From positions 1,488,001-1,552,000 of the forward strand of contig JADJEI010000001.1 in the NCBI GenBank assembly GCA_016709155.1: DNA of 64,000 nucleotides, in the 5' to 3' direction. The notes below the pieces were generated by a model. That model made no database searches. It saw only the letters and a list, made by a program, of their open reading frames with translations, and had not been told where the DNA came from. Every line of letters begins with the position of its first letter. Position 1 is the first letter of the stretch. Origin of the DNA: Ignavibacteriales bacterium. Its GTDB lineage: Bacteria; Bacteroidota; Ignavibacteria; Ignavibacteriales; Ignavibacteriaceae. This document shows positions 26,858 through 36,835 of the stretch, piece by piece. The position numbers and the translations under genes were made by a program.

Positions 26858-29800
26858 GTGCGCCAGAAAAAATTTTATTTTGGCACTTCAAAACTAAAAA
26901 CTATACTAATGGTTTGGGTTGTTCTGTTCACAAATTCCATATTCGCTCAAATAAAACCTGATGCAAATATCAATCAATATGATCTGGATGGCAACGCCGC
27001 GTTTTTCCAGATTCAAAACACAATGAATAAATATTGGGATTCGCTTGGCGTTAAAAATGGATTTGTTTTAGAAAATGGAGTTGAAAAAAAAGTTCCAAAT
27101 TGGAAACTTTACAAACGATGGGAATACTATTGGGAACAAAGAGTAAACCAGACTACCGGAGAGTTCCCCCAAACAAATTCTATTGATGAATATGTAAAGT
27201 ATAAAAACTCCCACCCAACTTTAAATAAAGAAAATACTTTTAACGAAAGCTGGGTAAATCTCGGTACAAATTCTTCCGCTGGAGGATATTATGGTATTGG
27301 GAGGATAAACTGTATAGCTTTTCATCCTACAGATGCTAACACTTTTTGGGTCGGCAGCCCTTCCGGCGGTATATGGAAAACTACTGATGGTGGAACTTCG
27401 TGGACAAATTTAAACGACAATCAATCTGTTCTCGGTGTAAGCGCAATAGTTATTCCAAGTGATTACGCAACTTCAAATACAATATACATTGCAACCGGCG
27501 ACAGGGATGGGGGTAGTATGTCGGGCTTAAGTGGCGGACAAGCTGCAGACAATGCAAGTATTGGTGTTTTAAAATCTACTGATGGCGGAGCAACGTGGAA
27601 TACAACAGGGCTTTCGTACACAACGAGTCAAAAAAAAATTATTTATTCGCTGGTAATCCATCCTACAAATAATTCAATTTTATTTGCCGCAACAACAGAT
27701 GGAATATACAAAACTACAGACGGGGGAACGAATTGGATACGTAAGACTACGAGTGTAAGGTGTAACTTGGAATTTAAGCCTGAGGATCCAAGTATAATAT
27801 ATGCTTCAAGCATCGGATATTCTCAAACAAATTTTAGTAGGTCAACAGACAGTGGCGAAAGTTGGCCGTTTATTACAGTAGCAATAGATGGCAGGCGTGG
27901 TGAAATTGCAGTTTCACCTGCTGATCCTACAGTTGTTTATTTGCTTGCTGCAAACAGTGGTGGTGGTGTATATGGTGTTTATAAATCAACAGACAGCGGG
28001 GCAAATTTTTCCGTAGTTAATTCAGGTTCACCTGCTGGTATGCTTGGATATTATACTGATGGACGCGGGCCGGCTACCGGACAAGGCAGTTACGATTGGT
28101 GTATTGCAGTTGATCCTTTAAACGCTAACACAGTATATATAGGCGGCATCATCACCTGGAAATCAACCGATGGGGGAGTTAACTTTACCGCACTCAACAA
28201 CTGGACAAGTAGTTCTGGACCACCGCCTTATGATTATAATACAATCGGCGCGCCCGTTGTTCATGCAGATAAACATACTTTAGCGTTTCAGAATTCTACT
28301 ACACTTTTTGAAGGGAACGATGGTGGTATTTACAAGACAACCGATGGTGGCTCAAGCTGGACAGATCGGACTAATGGAATGGTAATCAGCCAGATATATA
28401 GATTAGGGGTTTCGCAAACCATCAGTACAAAGACAATTACAGGTTTACAGGATAATGGTTCAAAATTATTTAATTCAGGTACCTGGTCTGATGTAACGGG
28501 TGGAGATGGAATGGAGTGTATCATAGATTTCTCTGACGCAAACTATATGTATGCAACTTATGTGCAGGGACAAATAAGACGAAGTACAAATGGTTCGACA
28601 TTCGCTTCTGGCTATATAACAGCAAATATACCCGGTGGTCAGCCAACAGGAGCTTGGGTCACTCCTTACATAATTGATCCAAATAACAGTGCAACACTTT
28701 TTGCCGGTTATGATAAAATTTGGAAAACTACAGATAGAGGTGATAGCTGGACGAGTGCATCTCAACAGTTAAGTGCAACAACAAAGTTACGTTCGCTTGC
28801 AATTGCACCATCAAACTCTAATGTTCTGTACACAGCAGATCAAACAAATATGTGGAAGACAACTGATGGTGGTGCAACAAACTGGACAACTGTAACTTTA
28901 CCTGTACTCTCAGGAAATTCTATAACATACATCGCGGTGAAAAATACTGATCAGAACACTTTATGGATTACGAGTGGAGGATTTACTGCCGGCTCAAAAG
29001 TTTTTGAATCCACTGATGGCGGCTCAACGTGGACAAGCATTTCCACCGGGCTTCCTAATCTTCCGGTTATGTGCATTACTTATTACAAAGATTTAACTGA
29101 TAGAAATGTTTTATTTGTTGGAACTGATGTCGGAGTATATGTGAAAGACGGTTCATCTGATTGGGCTTCCTATAGCAGCGGCTTACCAAATGTTGTAGTA
29201 ACGGAATTAGAAATTTTTTATAATTCAAGCGGAACCGATAAGTTGAGAGCCAGCACATTCGGACGCGGCTTATGGGAGACTGATATAAACTCCCCCCTTC
29301 CGGTTGAGCTTTCATCATTTACTGCTGCTGTTGAAAAGAATAAAGTAACACTAAAATGGATTACACAAACTGAAGTAAACAATTATGGATTCGAAATTCA
29401 AAAAAGAAAATCCGATAGTGATAATCAATGGATTAAAATTGGATTTGAAAATGGTTACGGAAATTCCAATTCACCAAAAGAATACTCCTTCGTTGATGCG
29501 GAATTACTTTCAGGCAATTATGAATATAGATTAAAACAAATTGATAATGACGGGCAAACAGAATACAGCGATATTCTAGAGGTGGCAATTGATGTTCCAT
29601 TAACATTTGATTTAGCACAAAATTATCCAAACCCATTTAATCCAAGCACAACAATTAGGTTTTCACTGCCGGAAGCATCTATTGTAAAGATAAAAGTTTT
29701 CAATGCACTTGGCGAAGAAGTGGCAAGTCTTGCAGATAAATTATATGAACCGGGTTCACACGAAATAATTTTTAATGCTGTAGATCTTACAAGCGGAATT

Positions 29801-29863
29801 TATTTTGTGCGAATGGAAGCAGGTGCTTTTATATCCACAAAAAAAATAACCTTGATGAAATAA
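26858..29863 (+). CDS. Secreted sortilin/BNR-type beta-propeller protein with T9SS sorting domain
   Basis: The 1001-residue precursor begins at GTG (GGGAGAATAAAAGTG) with a long signal sequence ending near SIFAQ. Residues about 135-810 contain many WKTTDGGxSWT motifs (BNR / VPS10 ten-bladed propeller repeats: IWKTTDGGTSWTNL, VLKSTDGGATWN, VFESTDGGSTWT). Proteins of this layout are exo-acting glycan-binding or hydrolase-like secreted proteins, but no catalytic motif is visible. The C terminus has the VELSSFTAAVEKNKVTLKWITQTEVNNYGFEIQK module and a type A sorting domain (NYPNPFNPSTTIRFS). It is separated from the cargo genes before it by a hairpin and has its own promoter region. Confidence 0.9.
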   Translation: MRQKKFYFGTSKLKTILMVWVVLFTNSIFAQIKPDANINQYDLDGNAAFFQIQNTMNKYWDSLGVKNGFVLENGVEKKVPNWKLYKRWEYYWEQRVNQTTGEFPQTNSIDEYVKYKNSHPTLNKENTFNESWVNLGTNSSAGGYYGIGRINCIAFHPTDANTFWVGSPSGGIWKTTDGGTSWTNLNDNQSVLGVSAIVIPSDYATSNTIYIATGDRDGGSMSGLSGGQAADNASIGVLKSTDGGATWNTTGLSYTTSQKKIIYSLVIHPTNNSILFAATTDGIYKTTDGGTNWIRKTTSVRCNLEFKPEDPSIIYASSIGYSQTNFSRSTDSGESWPFITVAIDGRRGEIAVSPADPTVVYLLAANSGGGVYGVYKSTDSGANFSVVNSGSPAGMLGYYTDGRGPATGQGSYDWCIAVDPLNANTVYIGGIITWKSTDGGVNFTALNNWTSSSGPPPYDYNTIGAPVVHADKHTLAFQNSTTLFEGNDGGIYKTTDGGSSWTDRTNGMVISQIYRLGVSQTISTKTITGLQDNGSKLFNSGTWSDVTGGDGMECIIDFSDANYMYATYVQGQIRRSTNGSTFASGYITANIPGGQPTGAWVTPYIIDPNNSATLFAGYDKIWKTTDRGDSWTSASQQLSATTKLRSLAIAPSNSNVLYTADQTNMWKTTDGGATNWTTVTLPVLSGNSITYIAVKNTDQNTLWITSGGFTAGSKVFESTDGGSTWTSISTGLPNLPVMCITYYKDLTDRNVLFVGTDVGVYVKDGSSDWASYSSGLPNVVVTELEIFYNSSGTDKLRASTFGRGLWETDINSPLPVELSSFTAAVEKNKVTLKWITQTEVNNYGFEIQKRKSDSDNQWIKIGFENGYGNSNSPKEYSFVDAELLSGNYEYRLKQIDNDGQTEYSDILEVAIDVPLTFDLAQNYPNPFNPSTTIRFSLPEASIVKIKVFNALGEEVASLADKLYEPGSHEIIFNAVDLTSGIYFVRMEAGAFISTKKITLMK

Positions 29864-29965
29864 TTAATCTTAGGCTGTTTAAAAGACTATTAAAATTGTT
29901 GAGCCTCCAAAGCACATTAAAATAGTTTCCCAACTTTTAGGCAGCCTAATTCTTCAACAACACAA

Positions 29966-30055
29966 ATGCAAAAACCATCAAAAGATTATAGATATTACCT
30001 ATTGATAATTAGTGCAGCCATACTCGCATTTCTGATTTTCGTGCAATTTTTTTAA
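29966..30055 (+). CDS. Possible single-span membrane micropeptide
   Basis: The frame MQKPSKDYRYY followed by a hydrophobic run (LLIISAAILAFLIFV) has the shape of a small membrane protein. There is no clear ribosome binding site and nothing to compare it to, so expression is uncertain. Confidence 0.2.
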   Translation: MQKPSKDYRYYLLIISAAILAFLIFVQFF

Positions 30056-30078
30056 CCATGTTTTAGACTTTTTTAATT

Positions 30079-30109
30079 CCCCTCTTGAGAGGGGACAAAG
30101 GGGTGTGTT
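30079..30109. repeat. Palindromic dispersed-type element
   Basis: CCCCTCTTGAGAGGGG is self-complementary and is followed by ACAAAGGGGTGTGT. I recall closely similar strings between genes in many Bacteroidota/Ignavibacteria assemblies; only one copy is in this window. Confidence 0.5.
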
Positions 30110-30294
30110 CTTTGCCGCTAAATTATTCATTAAAACCATGGACTTCTCAGTTCAGCTAATTTATCTTTAAATTCATTCTGTCTTAATCAGCTTTAATCTG
30201 CCCAACCTGCGACATCTGCGTGCTATTGCCTATCTTCCCTACTCCTCAATTTTCCTTATATTTACAACTCAAAATTTCACTAACAGAGATACAG

Positions 30295-32949
30295 ATGTCT
30301 GCAAAAAGTTTTCCGAGATACCAAAAGCTTATGATCCTTCTCGGGTAGAAGATAAATGGTATAAGTACTGGAATGATCACGGTATTTTTAATTCTGATAT
30401 AGACGAAACAAAAAAGCCATATACAATAGCTATCCCCCCACCAAACATAACCGGTATGTTAACGATGGGACACATTCTTAATAATTCACTTCAGGATATT
30501 TTTATCCGCTCAAAACGTATGCAAGGTTATAATGCTTGCTGGGTTCCGGGCACTGATCACGCATCCATCGCTACGGAAACAAAGGTAACAAAGTTTTTAG
30601 CTGATAAACAGATTGATAAATATCAAATTGGGCGTGAAGCATTTTTAGAACACTGCCAGGATTGGAAAAAAGAGTACGGCGGAATAATTATTCAGCAGTT
30701 AAAAAAACTCGGTGTTAGCTGCGATTGGCGGCGCGAACGTTTTACAATGGATGATGAATATTATCACGAAGTTATAAAAGCGTTTGTTGAACTCTACAAT
30801 GAGGGAAAAATTTATCGCGGTTACAGAATGGTTAACTGGGATCCCGCAAATAAATCTGCAATTTCAGATGAAGAAGTAATATTTAAAACGGTTAACGGAA
30901 AACTCTGGTATTTCAAATATCCTGTCATGGATTCTGAAGAATTTGTTACTGTTGCAACAACACGACCCGAAACAATGCTTGGTGATACAGGTGTTGCCGT
31001 TAACCCAAATGATAAACGATACAAACATCTTATCGGCAAAAAGATTTTGCTGCCAATTGCTGATAGAGAAATTCCAATCTTCGCTGATTTTTATGTTGAT
31101 ATGGAATTTGGAACCGGTGCAGTTAAAGTTACTCCCGCTCACGATGTTAATGATTACGATATGGGGCAGCGCCACAAACTGGAAATGATAAATATCTTTA
31201 ATGATAATGCAACAACAAACAACAATGTTCCCGAAGAATTTCAAAACCTCGATCGTTACGAAGTTAGAAAAAAAATTGTTGCAAGAATGGATGAACTTGG
31301 CTTCCTTCATATGATTGAAGATTATCAAAACAAAGTTGGATATTCTGAACGCGGTAATGTTCCGATTGAACCATACTTAAGTGAACAGTGGTTTATGAAA
31401 ATGGATGACCTTGCAAAGCCCGCTGTTGATGTTCTACAACAGGGCAAAGTTAGATTCTATCCAAAGCATTGGGAAAAAACTTATTTCCACTGGATGGAAG
31501 GAATTCGCGATTGGTGTATTTCCCGCCAACTTTGGTGGGGGCATCGAATTCCTGTTTGGTATTGTGTTGGTGATGATCATTGTAAGTTAGAATGTAAACA
31601 GCCTATTGTCTCTCTCACTCCACCGGAAAAATGTCCACACTGCGGTTCAACAAACCTTAAACAGGATGAAGATGTTTTAGATACATGGGCATCAAGCTGG
31701 TTGTGGGCGCACGCAATATTTAAAACCGAAGATGAAAGAAAATATTATTATCCGACTAACACGCTTGTAACCGGACCTGATATAATTTTCTTTTGGGTTG
31801 CGCGAATGATTATGGCTGGTATGCATTTTCAAAAAATATTCCTTTCAGCGATGTTTACTTTACAAGTATCATTCGTGATTCTCAAGGAAGAAAAATGAGT
31901 AAATCTCTCGGCAATTCACCAGATCCGCTAGATGTAATTAGAGATTATGGTGCCGATGCTCTGCGTTTTACTGTAATCTATCTTGCGCCGCTTGGACAGG
32001 ATGTAATGTTTAGCACAGAGAAATGCGAGCTTGGCAGAAACTTTGCAAATAAGATTTGGAATGCCGGAAGATTTTTATTGATGAATGCCGAAAATATTTC
32101 TCTTAACAAAGATCTGAAAAATGCACACATTGACTTTGCGGATGAATGGATATACTCTCGTTTAAACAAAACTATTCTTCAGCTTAATAAAGCTATGGAT
32201 GAGTTTGAAGTTAATAACGCAATAAAACTTATTTATAGTTTTATCTGGAATGACTTCTGTGATTGGTACGTTGAGATGATAAAGAACCGACTTTATGCTG
32301 ATGATGTTGAGGTTAAATCTGCAGTTCTAACACGTGCAATTTCAATCTTTGAAGATGCACTTAAAATGCTTCATCCGTTTATGCCTTTTATTACAGAAGA
32401 GCTTTGGCAATTGATGGGTGAAAGAAAAGATGGAGAAAGTATTTCTACTTCTAATTATCCTGCCGTGGATGAAAAGATGATTAAAGATTCTGCTGATGAA
32501 GAAATGGATTTTGTAAAAGATATTATTACTGCAATAAGAAATATTCGCGGTGAGATGAACATTGCACCTTCTAAAAAAGTTAATGCGATGATCAAATCTT
32601 CTTCAGTTAAAGATTATCAAATTGAATACATTAAAAAACTTGCAAAAGTTGAAGAGCTAAAAGTTGATGCGAATATTCAAAAACCAAAAGCAAGTGCTTC
32701 TGCAGTTTTAAGAGGTGTTGAAATATTTATTCCACTTGAAGGATTGATTGATCTTGATGTTGAGAGACAAAAAATCCAAAAAGAAATAACCAGACTTGAA
32801 GGTTCACTTGCAGGAATTGAAAAGAAACTTTCCAATGAAAAATTTGTTGCCAATGCTGCTCCGGAAGTTGTTGAAAAGGAGAGAGCGAAACAAAAGATTG
32901 GAAAGAAAATATTATTAAATTAAAAGAGATATTATCTAATTTAAATTAG
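30295..32949 (+). CDS. valS: Valyl-tRNA synthetase, read across three single-base gaps
   Basis: This class Ia synthetase charges tRNA-Val. ATG 30295 gives MSAK and then leaves frame; adding an A at 30303-30307 yields KFSEIPKAYDPSRVEDKWYKYW, the family start. The signature PPPNITG..TMGH (HIGH region; the first His is Thr) is at about residue 45-58. Editing and catalytic motifs follow (DWKKEYGG, TTRPETMLGDT, CISRQLWWGHRIPVWY, DEDVLDTWASSWLWA). A missing A in the six-A run near 31829-31835 separates VARMIMAGMHFQK from NIPFSDVYFTSIIRD and KMSKSLGNS. A third missing A near 32892 restores a normal tail (DWKENIIKLKEILSNL) to TAG 32947-32949. Rejoined length is about 885 residues with a C-terminal coiled coil. 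The gene is essential, so these are almost certainly base-calling errors. Confidence 0.93.
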
Positions 32950-32956
32950 TCTTATT

Positions 32957-32985
32957 GTCATCCTTCGACTTCGCTCGGGATGATA
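32957..32985. repeat. REP-like element, CTTCGACTTCGCTCGGG variant
   Basis: GTCATCC and GGGATGAT flank CTTCGACTTCGCTC, an imperfect palindrome just after valS. It is related in outline to the CTGAGCTTGTCGAAG element 20 bases downstream but differs in the core, and could serve as the valS terminator. Confidence 0.55.
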
Positions 32986-33003
32986 GTTGATCAAAAAACT
33001 TTT

Positions 33004-33030
33004 GTCACACTGAGCTTGTCGAAGTGTGAC
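33004..33030. repeat. REP-like palindrome CTGAGCTTGTCGAAG, intergenic
   Basis: GTCACA / TGTGAC arms around the core pair perfectly at the ends. This is the best-paired copy of the family in the window; the others are at 16675, 39874 and 52589. Confidence 0.8.
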
Positions 33031-33050
33031 TTAAAAATGGAGATCAATGT

Positions 33051-33212
33051 ATGTATTATAAACTTGAAGACTTTATAAACGATTGGAAAATCGAGTCCGA
33101 ATCAACCTTAAAAATATTTAATAATCTCACAGATGAATCACTAACAAAAAAAGGTGATGACAATGTACGATCTACCGGAAAACTTGCCTGACACATCACA
33201 CTTATTCGATAA
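33051..33212 (+). pseudogene. Remnant of a DinB-family protein
   Basis: The frame MYYKLEDFINDWKIESESTLKIFNNLTDESL...STGKLA ends at TGA 33189-33191 exactly where DinB proteins have Trp in the metal-site motif (LAWHIT); the following codons still read HIT. The rest of the 150-residue four-helix fold is absent, and the region 33213-33369 has no gene. An intact DinB would be a metal-dependent thiol transferase-like protein. Confidence 0.55.
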
Positions 33213-33369
33213 AAAAATACTTTCAGAATTTAAAACTCACAGCGTAATACTTCTATTTCTAATGTTTATCACTCTAAATCTCAATTCTTTTAATTGGTTT
33301 ATTGATAGAATTTTTAAGATTTTTGAATAAGCAATTTTCAATATTATTTAATCAAGGGAAAATATTTTT

Positions 33370-34617
33370 ATGGCTGTTATCAGACCCTTTAAAGCACTTA
33401 GACCTACAAAAGAAAAATCCCAGCAATTTGCAAGCGTTCCTTATGATGTAGTTAATCGTGAGGAAGCGAAACAATTTGCCAAAGGTAATCCACTTAGTTA
33501 TCTGCACATCACACGATCAGAAATTGATTTGCCTGATGTAAAAGATGTTTACTCAAAAGAAGTTTATTTAAAAGCAAAAGAAAATCTTAATAAGATAATT
33601 GAACAAGCTCCATTAAATGTTGATGAAAAACCACATCTTTATCTGTACAGATTAATTATGGATGGAAGATCACAAACAGGAATTTGTGCAACCTTTTCTG
33701 TTGATGATTATGATAATGATGTTATTCTTAAACACGAAAAAACCCGCAAGGTAAAAGAAGATGATCGTACAAATCACATCATTACAACAGAAGCACAAAC
33801 AGGTGTTGTGTTTTTAACTTATCGCGGAGTTAAAACTGTTAACGAGCTTGTTGATAAAACAATGAAAAGCATAAAGCCCGAATATGATTTTACTGCACCG
33901 GATGGAATTCAGCACACAGTTTGGATTATGCCGGATGAAAATATTTTAACGATTGAAAACGAGTTTGCCAAGATTAATAAACTGTATATTGCTGATGGAC
34001 ATCATCGTGCAAAAAGTGCAAGTCGTGCAAGAGAAGAAAAGATGAAAGCAAACCAAAATCATACCGGAAGTGAAGAGTATAATTATTTTATTGCTGTGCT
34101 TTTCCCGGCAGATCAGTTAAAGATTCGTCCATACAATCGTGTTGTGTTTGATTTGAATGGATTAAGCAAAGCAGATTTTATGGACTCTGTTGCTGATAAG
34201 TTTACTATTACTCCAACTACAGATAAAGAACCCAAAATCAAAAATACTTTTTGTATGTATATTGATAAAGAATGGTTTGAACTTAAACCAAGAGATTCCG
34301 TCTTTGCAAGTTTGTCTTTAGAAAAATCGGTTGGAGAAAAACTTGATGTAAGTATTCTTCAAAACTTTTTATTAAATCCTGTACTTGGAATTGATGATTC
34401 GCGCACAAATACAAGAATAGATTTTATTGGCGGAATACGCGGAACAAAAGAATTGGAAAAAATTGTTGATTCTGGTAAAGCTGCAGTTGCATTTTCATTT
34501 TATCCGGCTGGACTTGATGACTTGATGAATATTTCAGACGCTGGTGAAGTTATGCCGCCAAAATCAACCTGGTTTGAACCTAAGTTAAGAGATGGATTGT
34601 TAACACATTTAATTTAA
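33370..34617 (+). CDS. DUF1015-family protein
   Basis: The 415-residue protein begins MAVIRPFKALRPT and keeps the family landmarks ASVPYDVVNREEA, NPLSYLHITRSEID, KHEKTRKVKEDDRT, YIADGHHRAKSA and the late VAFSFYPAGLDDLMNISDAGEVMPPKSTWFEPKLRDGLLTHL. DUF1015 genes commonly sit next to serA/serC in Bacteroidota, clostridia and Thermotoga; here serC follows after 105 bases. A role connected with serine phosphate metabolism has been suggested by such context, but the reaction is not established for this protein. Confidence 0.9.
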   Translation: MAVIRPFKALRPTKEKSQQFASVPYDVVNREEAKQFAKGNPLSYLHITRSEIDLPDVKDVYSKEVYLKAKENLNKIIEQAPLNVDEKPHLYLYRLIMDGRSQTGICATFSVDDYDNDVILKHEKTRKVKEDDRTNHIITTEAQTGVVFLTYRGVKTVNELVDKTMKSIKPEYDFTAPDGIQHTVWIMPDENILTIENEFAKINKLYIADGHHRAKSASRAREEKMKANQNHTGSEEYNYFIAVLFPADQLKIRPYNRVVFDLNGLSKADFMDSVADKFTITPTTDKEPKIKNTFCMYIDKEWFELKPRDSVFASLSLEKSVGEKLDVSILQNFLLNPVLGIDDSRTNTRIDFIGGIRGTKELEKIVDSGKAAVAFSFYPAGLDDLMNISDAGEVMPPKSTWFEPKLRDGLLTHLI

Positions 34618-34618
34618 A

Positions 34619-34685
34619 TCTCCGTGCCTCTGTGCCTCTGTGGTGAAGAAAAAAGATTTACCACAGAGACACGGAGCCACAGAGA
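34619..34685. repeat. Inverted repeat of the CTCTGTGGT/ACCACAGAG type
   Basis: Left arm 34619-34644 (TCCGTGCCTCTGTG..., ending CTCTGTGGT) and right arm 34660-34685 (ACCACAGAGACACGGAG...) pair over 26 bases with a few mismatches around a 15-base A-rich loop. This string is a familiar dispersed element in environmental genomes. It falls between the DUF1015 gene and serC and could form a strong hairpin in their shared transcript. Confidence 0.75.
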
Positions 34686-34722
34686 AAATCACAAAGAAAA
34701 TAAACTTAAAGGAAAAAATATC

Positions 34723-35827
34723 ATGGAAAAAAGAATCTATAACCTAAATGCTGGTCCGGCAGTTTTACCGGAAGAAGTTTTGCTTGAAGCACAAAAAGAA
34801 TTATTTACTCTTCCGAGAGTTGGAATGTCTATCCTGGAAATTTCTCACCGCTCAAAAACTTTTGATGCAATTCTTGCCGATGCTAAAAGTGGAATCAAAC
34901 AATTGTTAAATGTTCCTGATAATTATGAAATTTTATTTTTACAGGGCGGCGCAAGTCTCCAGTTTTCAATGGTGCCTTTAAACTTAATGCCTCCTAAAAA
35001 TAAAGCAGATTATATCTCAACAGGAAGCTGGTCCAAGAAAGCAATTAAAGAAGCAAAGCGCGTTGGAACTGTTAATGTTGCCGCATCCACTGAAGAAGGT
35101 GAAGGAGATAAAAAATATTTTAAACGCATTCCAAAACAAAGCGAATTGAAACTTGATCCTGATGCTTCTTATGTTCACTTTACATCCAACAATACAATTT
35201 ACGGAACTGAGTGGATGAGCGAACCTGAAGTTGGAAACGTTCCGCTTGTTTGTGATGCTTCATCAGATATTCTTCACAAAAAAATTGATGTGAGCAAATA
35301 CGCTATGATTTATGCCGGTGCTCAGAAAAATATTGGACCATCGGGAGTTGTACTTGTTATTATCAGAAAAGATATGCTTGAACGAAGTCAGGATTCTCTG
35401 CACACAATGCTTAATTATAAAATCCAGGCAGAAAATAATTCGATGTATAATACGCCAAATACTTTTGGAATTTATATCATCAAACTTGTTACAAAATATC
35501 TTTTAAATCATAGGTGGACTTGATAAGATGTATGAAATCAACAAAGCAAAAGCGAAACTTCTTTATGATGCAATTGATAACAGTGATGGATTTTATAAAG
35601 GGCACGCAGCAAAAGATTCGCGCTCTTTAATGAATGTTACATTTAATCTTGCTACTCCAGATTTAGAAAAGAAACTAATTGATGAAGCAACAAAAGCCGG
35701 GTTCATTGGATTGAAAGGTCATCGTTCTGTTGGCGGATTGCGTGCATCAATTTATAATGCGTTTCCAATTAAAGGAGTAGAGGCGCTTGTGGCTTTTATG
35801 AGTGATTTTCAAAAGAAGAATGGATAA
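34723..35827 (+). CDS. serC: Phosphoserine aminotransferase, one frameshift
   Basis: SerC makes 3-phosphoserine from 3-phosphohydroxypyruvate and glutamate, with PLP. I start at ATG 34723 (after AAAGGAAAAAAT), because upstream in-frame codons come from the dispersed inverted repeat; MEKRIYNLNAGPAVLPEEVL is the family start. Landmarks: FLQGGASLQFSMVP, TGSWSKKAI, HFTSNNTIYGTEW, and the PLP lysine in YAGAQKNIGPSGVV. The frame breaks at about 35506-35512: YLLN... versus IGGLDKMYEINKAKAKLLY. Removing one base (or adding two) joins them as YLLNIGGLDKMYE. This is the only break in the window whose sign is not a simple one-base loss. The C terminus (FIGLKGHRSVGGLRASIYNAFP) is complete. Confidence 0.93.
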
Positions 35828-35923
35828 GATTACTTGTAATTCCAGGCGGTAAAAAATAATTTTTACCGTTTAATTTTTAGAGAATAACAGAAAAATATTT
35901 TTAAAAGTAAAAAAAGGAATATT

Positions 35924-36336
35924 ATGAAAAACATTATAATAGTATTTACAACGGCAGTGTTATTTATTTCCTGCGGAAAAGAAGAAACAAAGTTTGAAGC
36001 ATTTAGTGCCGAAGCTTTTGCTTATGATTTGGGCGGCAGTTGGGAAGTAAATGCAAGCACACGGGTGAAAGGGATGGCTCAAAAGAAGACGGCGAATATT
36101 TTGTTGCTGCTATTTCGTATTCGGTTGATCTAACAAAACCCTCCGGTGAAGTTGTTAAAAATGTTTATGAAGACAAGCAGGATTTTTCTAAGGATGAAGA
36201 ATTTATTGATATACCATTAGAGGTTCAGTTTGTTCTTGATTCTACCTACACCTCCGGAAATTACAAAGCTACTTTTCATGTAAAAGATAATTCGACAGGC
36301 GAATCAACTGAAGTGTCTGCTGATTTTAAAATGTAG
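35924..36336 (+). CDS. Small putative lipoprotein, one frameshift
   Basis: ATG 35924 opens a lipoprotein signal (KNIIIVFTTAVLFISCGKEE, lipobox FISC). The frame continues FEAFSAEAFAYDLGGSWEVNASTRVKG, then breaks; adding one G at 36069-36072 joins it to DGSKEDGEYFVAAISYSVDLTKPSGEVV and the remainder ending STGESTEVSADFKM. The rejoined protein has about 137 residues and looks like a single beta-sandwich domain. I do not recognise a family. Its neighbours give no clue; the next gene is on the opposite strand with 5 bases between stops. Confidence 0.6.
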
Positions 36337-36341
36337 TGTGA

Positions 36342-36722
36342 TCAGGCGAAATATTCGGGAGGAATAAGCTTTCTTGAGGAGTACCCGGATTCAAGATCGT
36401 GATAGTATTTAATTTCATCTTCGTCACTTCGCCAGCAGAGTAAAACATCCTCTCCGTTTATCATTGAAGGAAAATCAACTAAGCCTATTTTAAAATTGGG
36501 ATCCTTAAAGTAACAGCCAATTTCTTCCAGCTCAAGCATAAAGCCGTCAATTTCAGAAGCAAGTTTTTTAATTCGTGAATCCTCGTCAAGATTACCAGCA
36601 AGTTCTTCTGCAATCAACCTCATTTCTGCAGCGTTGTCAAGAATATCGCGAACAATGTTTTTGACTAAAGGAAGTGTGCGATTAGCCTCTGCTATTGAAA
36701 ATAATTTAATCTCTGTTGTCAT
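36342..36722 (-). CDS. DUF2203-family protein
   Basis: This 126-residue protein begins MTTEIKLFSIAEANRTLPLVKNIVRDI and contains LEEIGCYFKDPNFKIGLVDFPS and CWRSDEDEIKYYHDLESGY, the standard DUF2203 signatures. Family function is unknown. It is short, soluble and mostly helical at the N terminus. It stands alone on the minus strand, converging with the lipoprotein gene. Confidence 0.88.
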   Translation of the reverse strand: MTTEIKLFSIAEANRTLPLVKNIVRDILDNAAEMRLIAEELAGNLDEDSRIKKLASEIDGFMLELEEIGCYFKDPNFKIGLVDFPSMINGEDVLLCWRSDEDEIKYYHDLESGYSSRKLIPPEYFA

Positions 36723-36835
36723 GGACTTAGTTTATTTAAATTTACTGTTACAAAATTAGTATTAATAATCAATAAAAAAAGACAAAGAAAAACTGTTCGA
36801 AATTATTTTTGAAATAACACGAAGAAAAAAATTAT

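Larger units (their letters stand above)
29864..30294. other. Intergenic region with a repeat element and a possible micro-ORF
   Basis: A pair TTAGGCTG / CAGCCTAA (about 29868 and 29941) could form a long hairpin after the propeller gene. The element CCCCTCTTGAGAGGGG at 30079-30094, followed by ACAAAGGGGTGTGT, resembles a common dispersed element. A possible 29-codon membrane peptide lies at 29966-30055. Confidence 0.45.

Noticed and set aside
30821..31328. Long minus-strand frames opposite valS
   Set aside because: They are shadows of the valS coding sequence; frame, composition and lack of start signals argue against real genes.
34624..34722. N-terminal extension of serC (33 codons)
   Set aside because: The codons are the translated inverted dispersed element; the SerC family begins at MEKRIYNL, ATG 34723, which has its own ribosome binding site.
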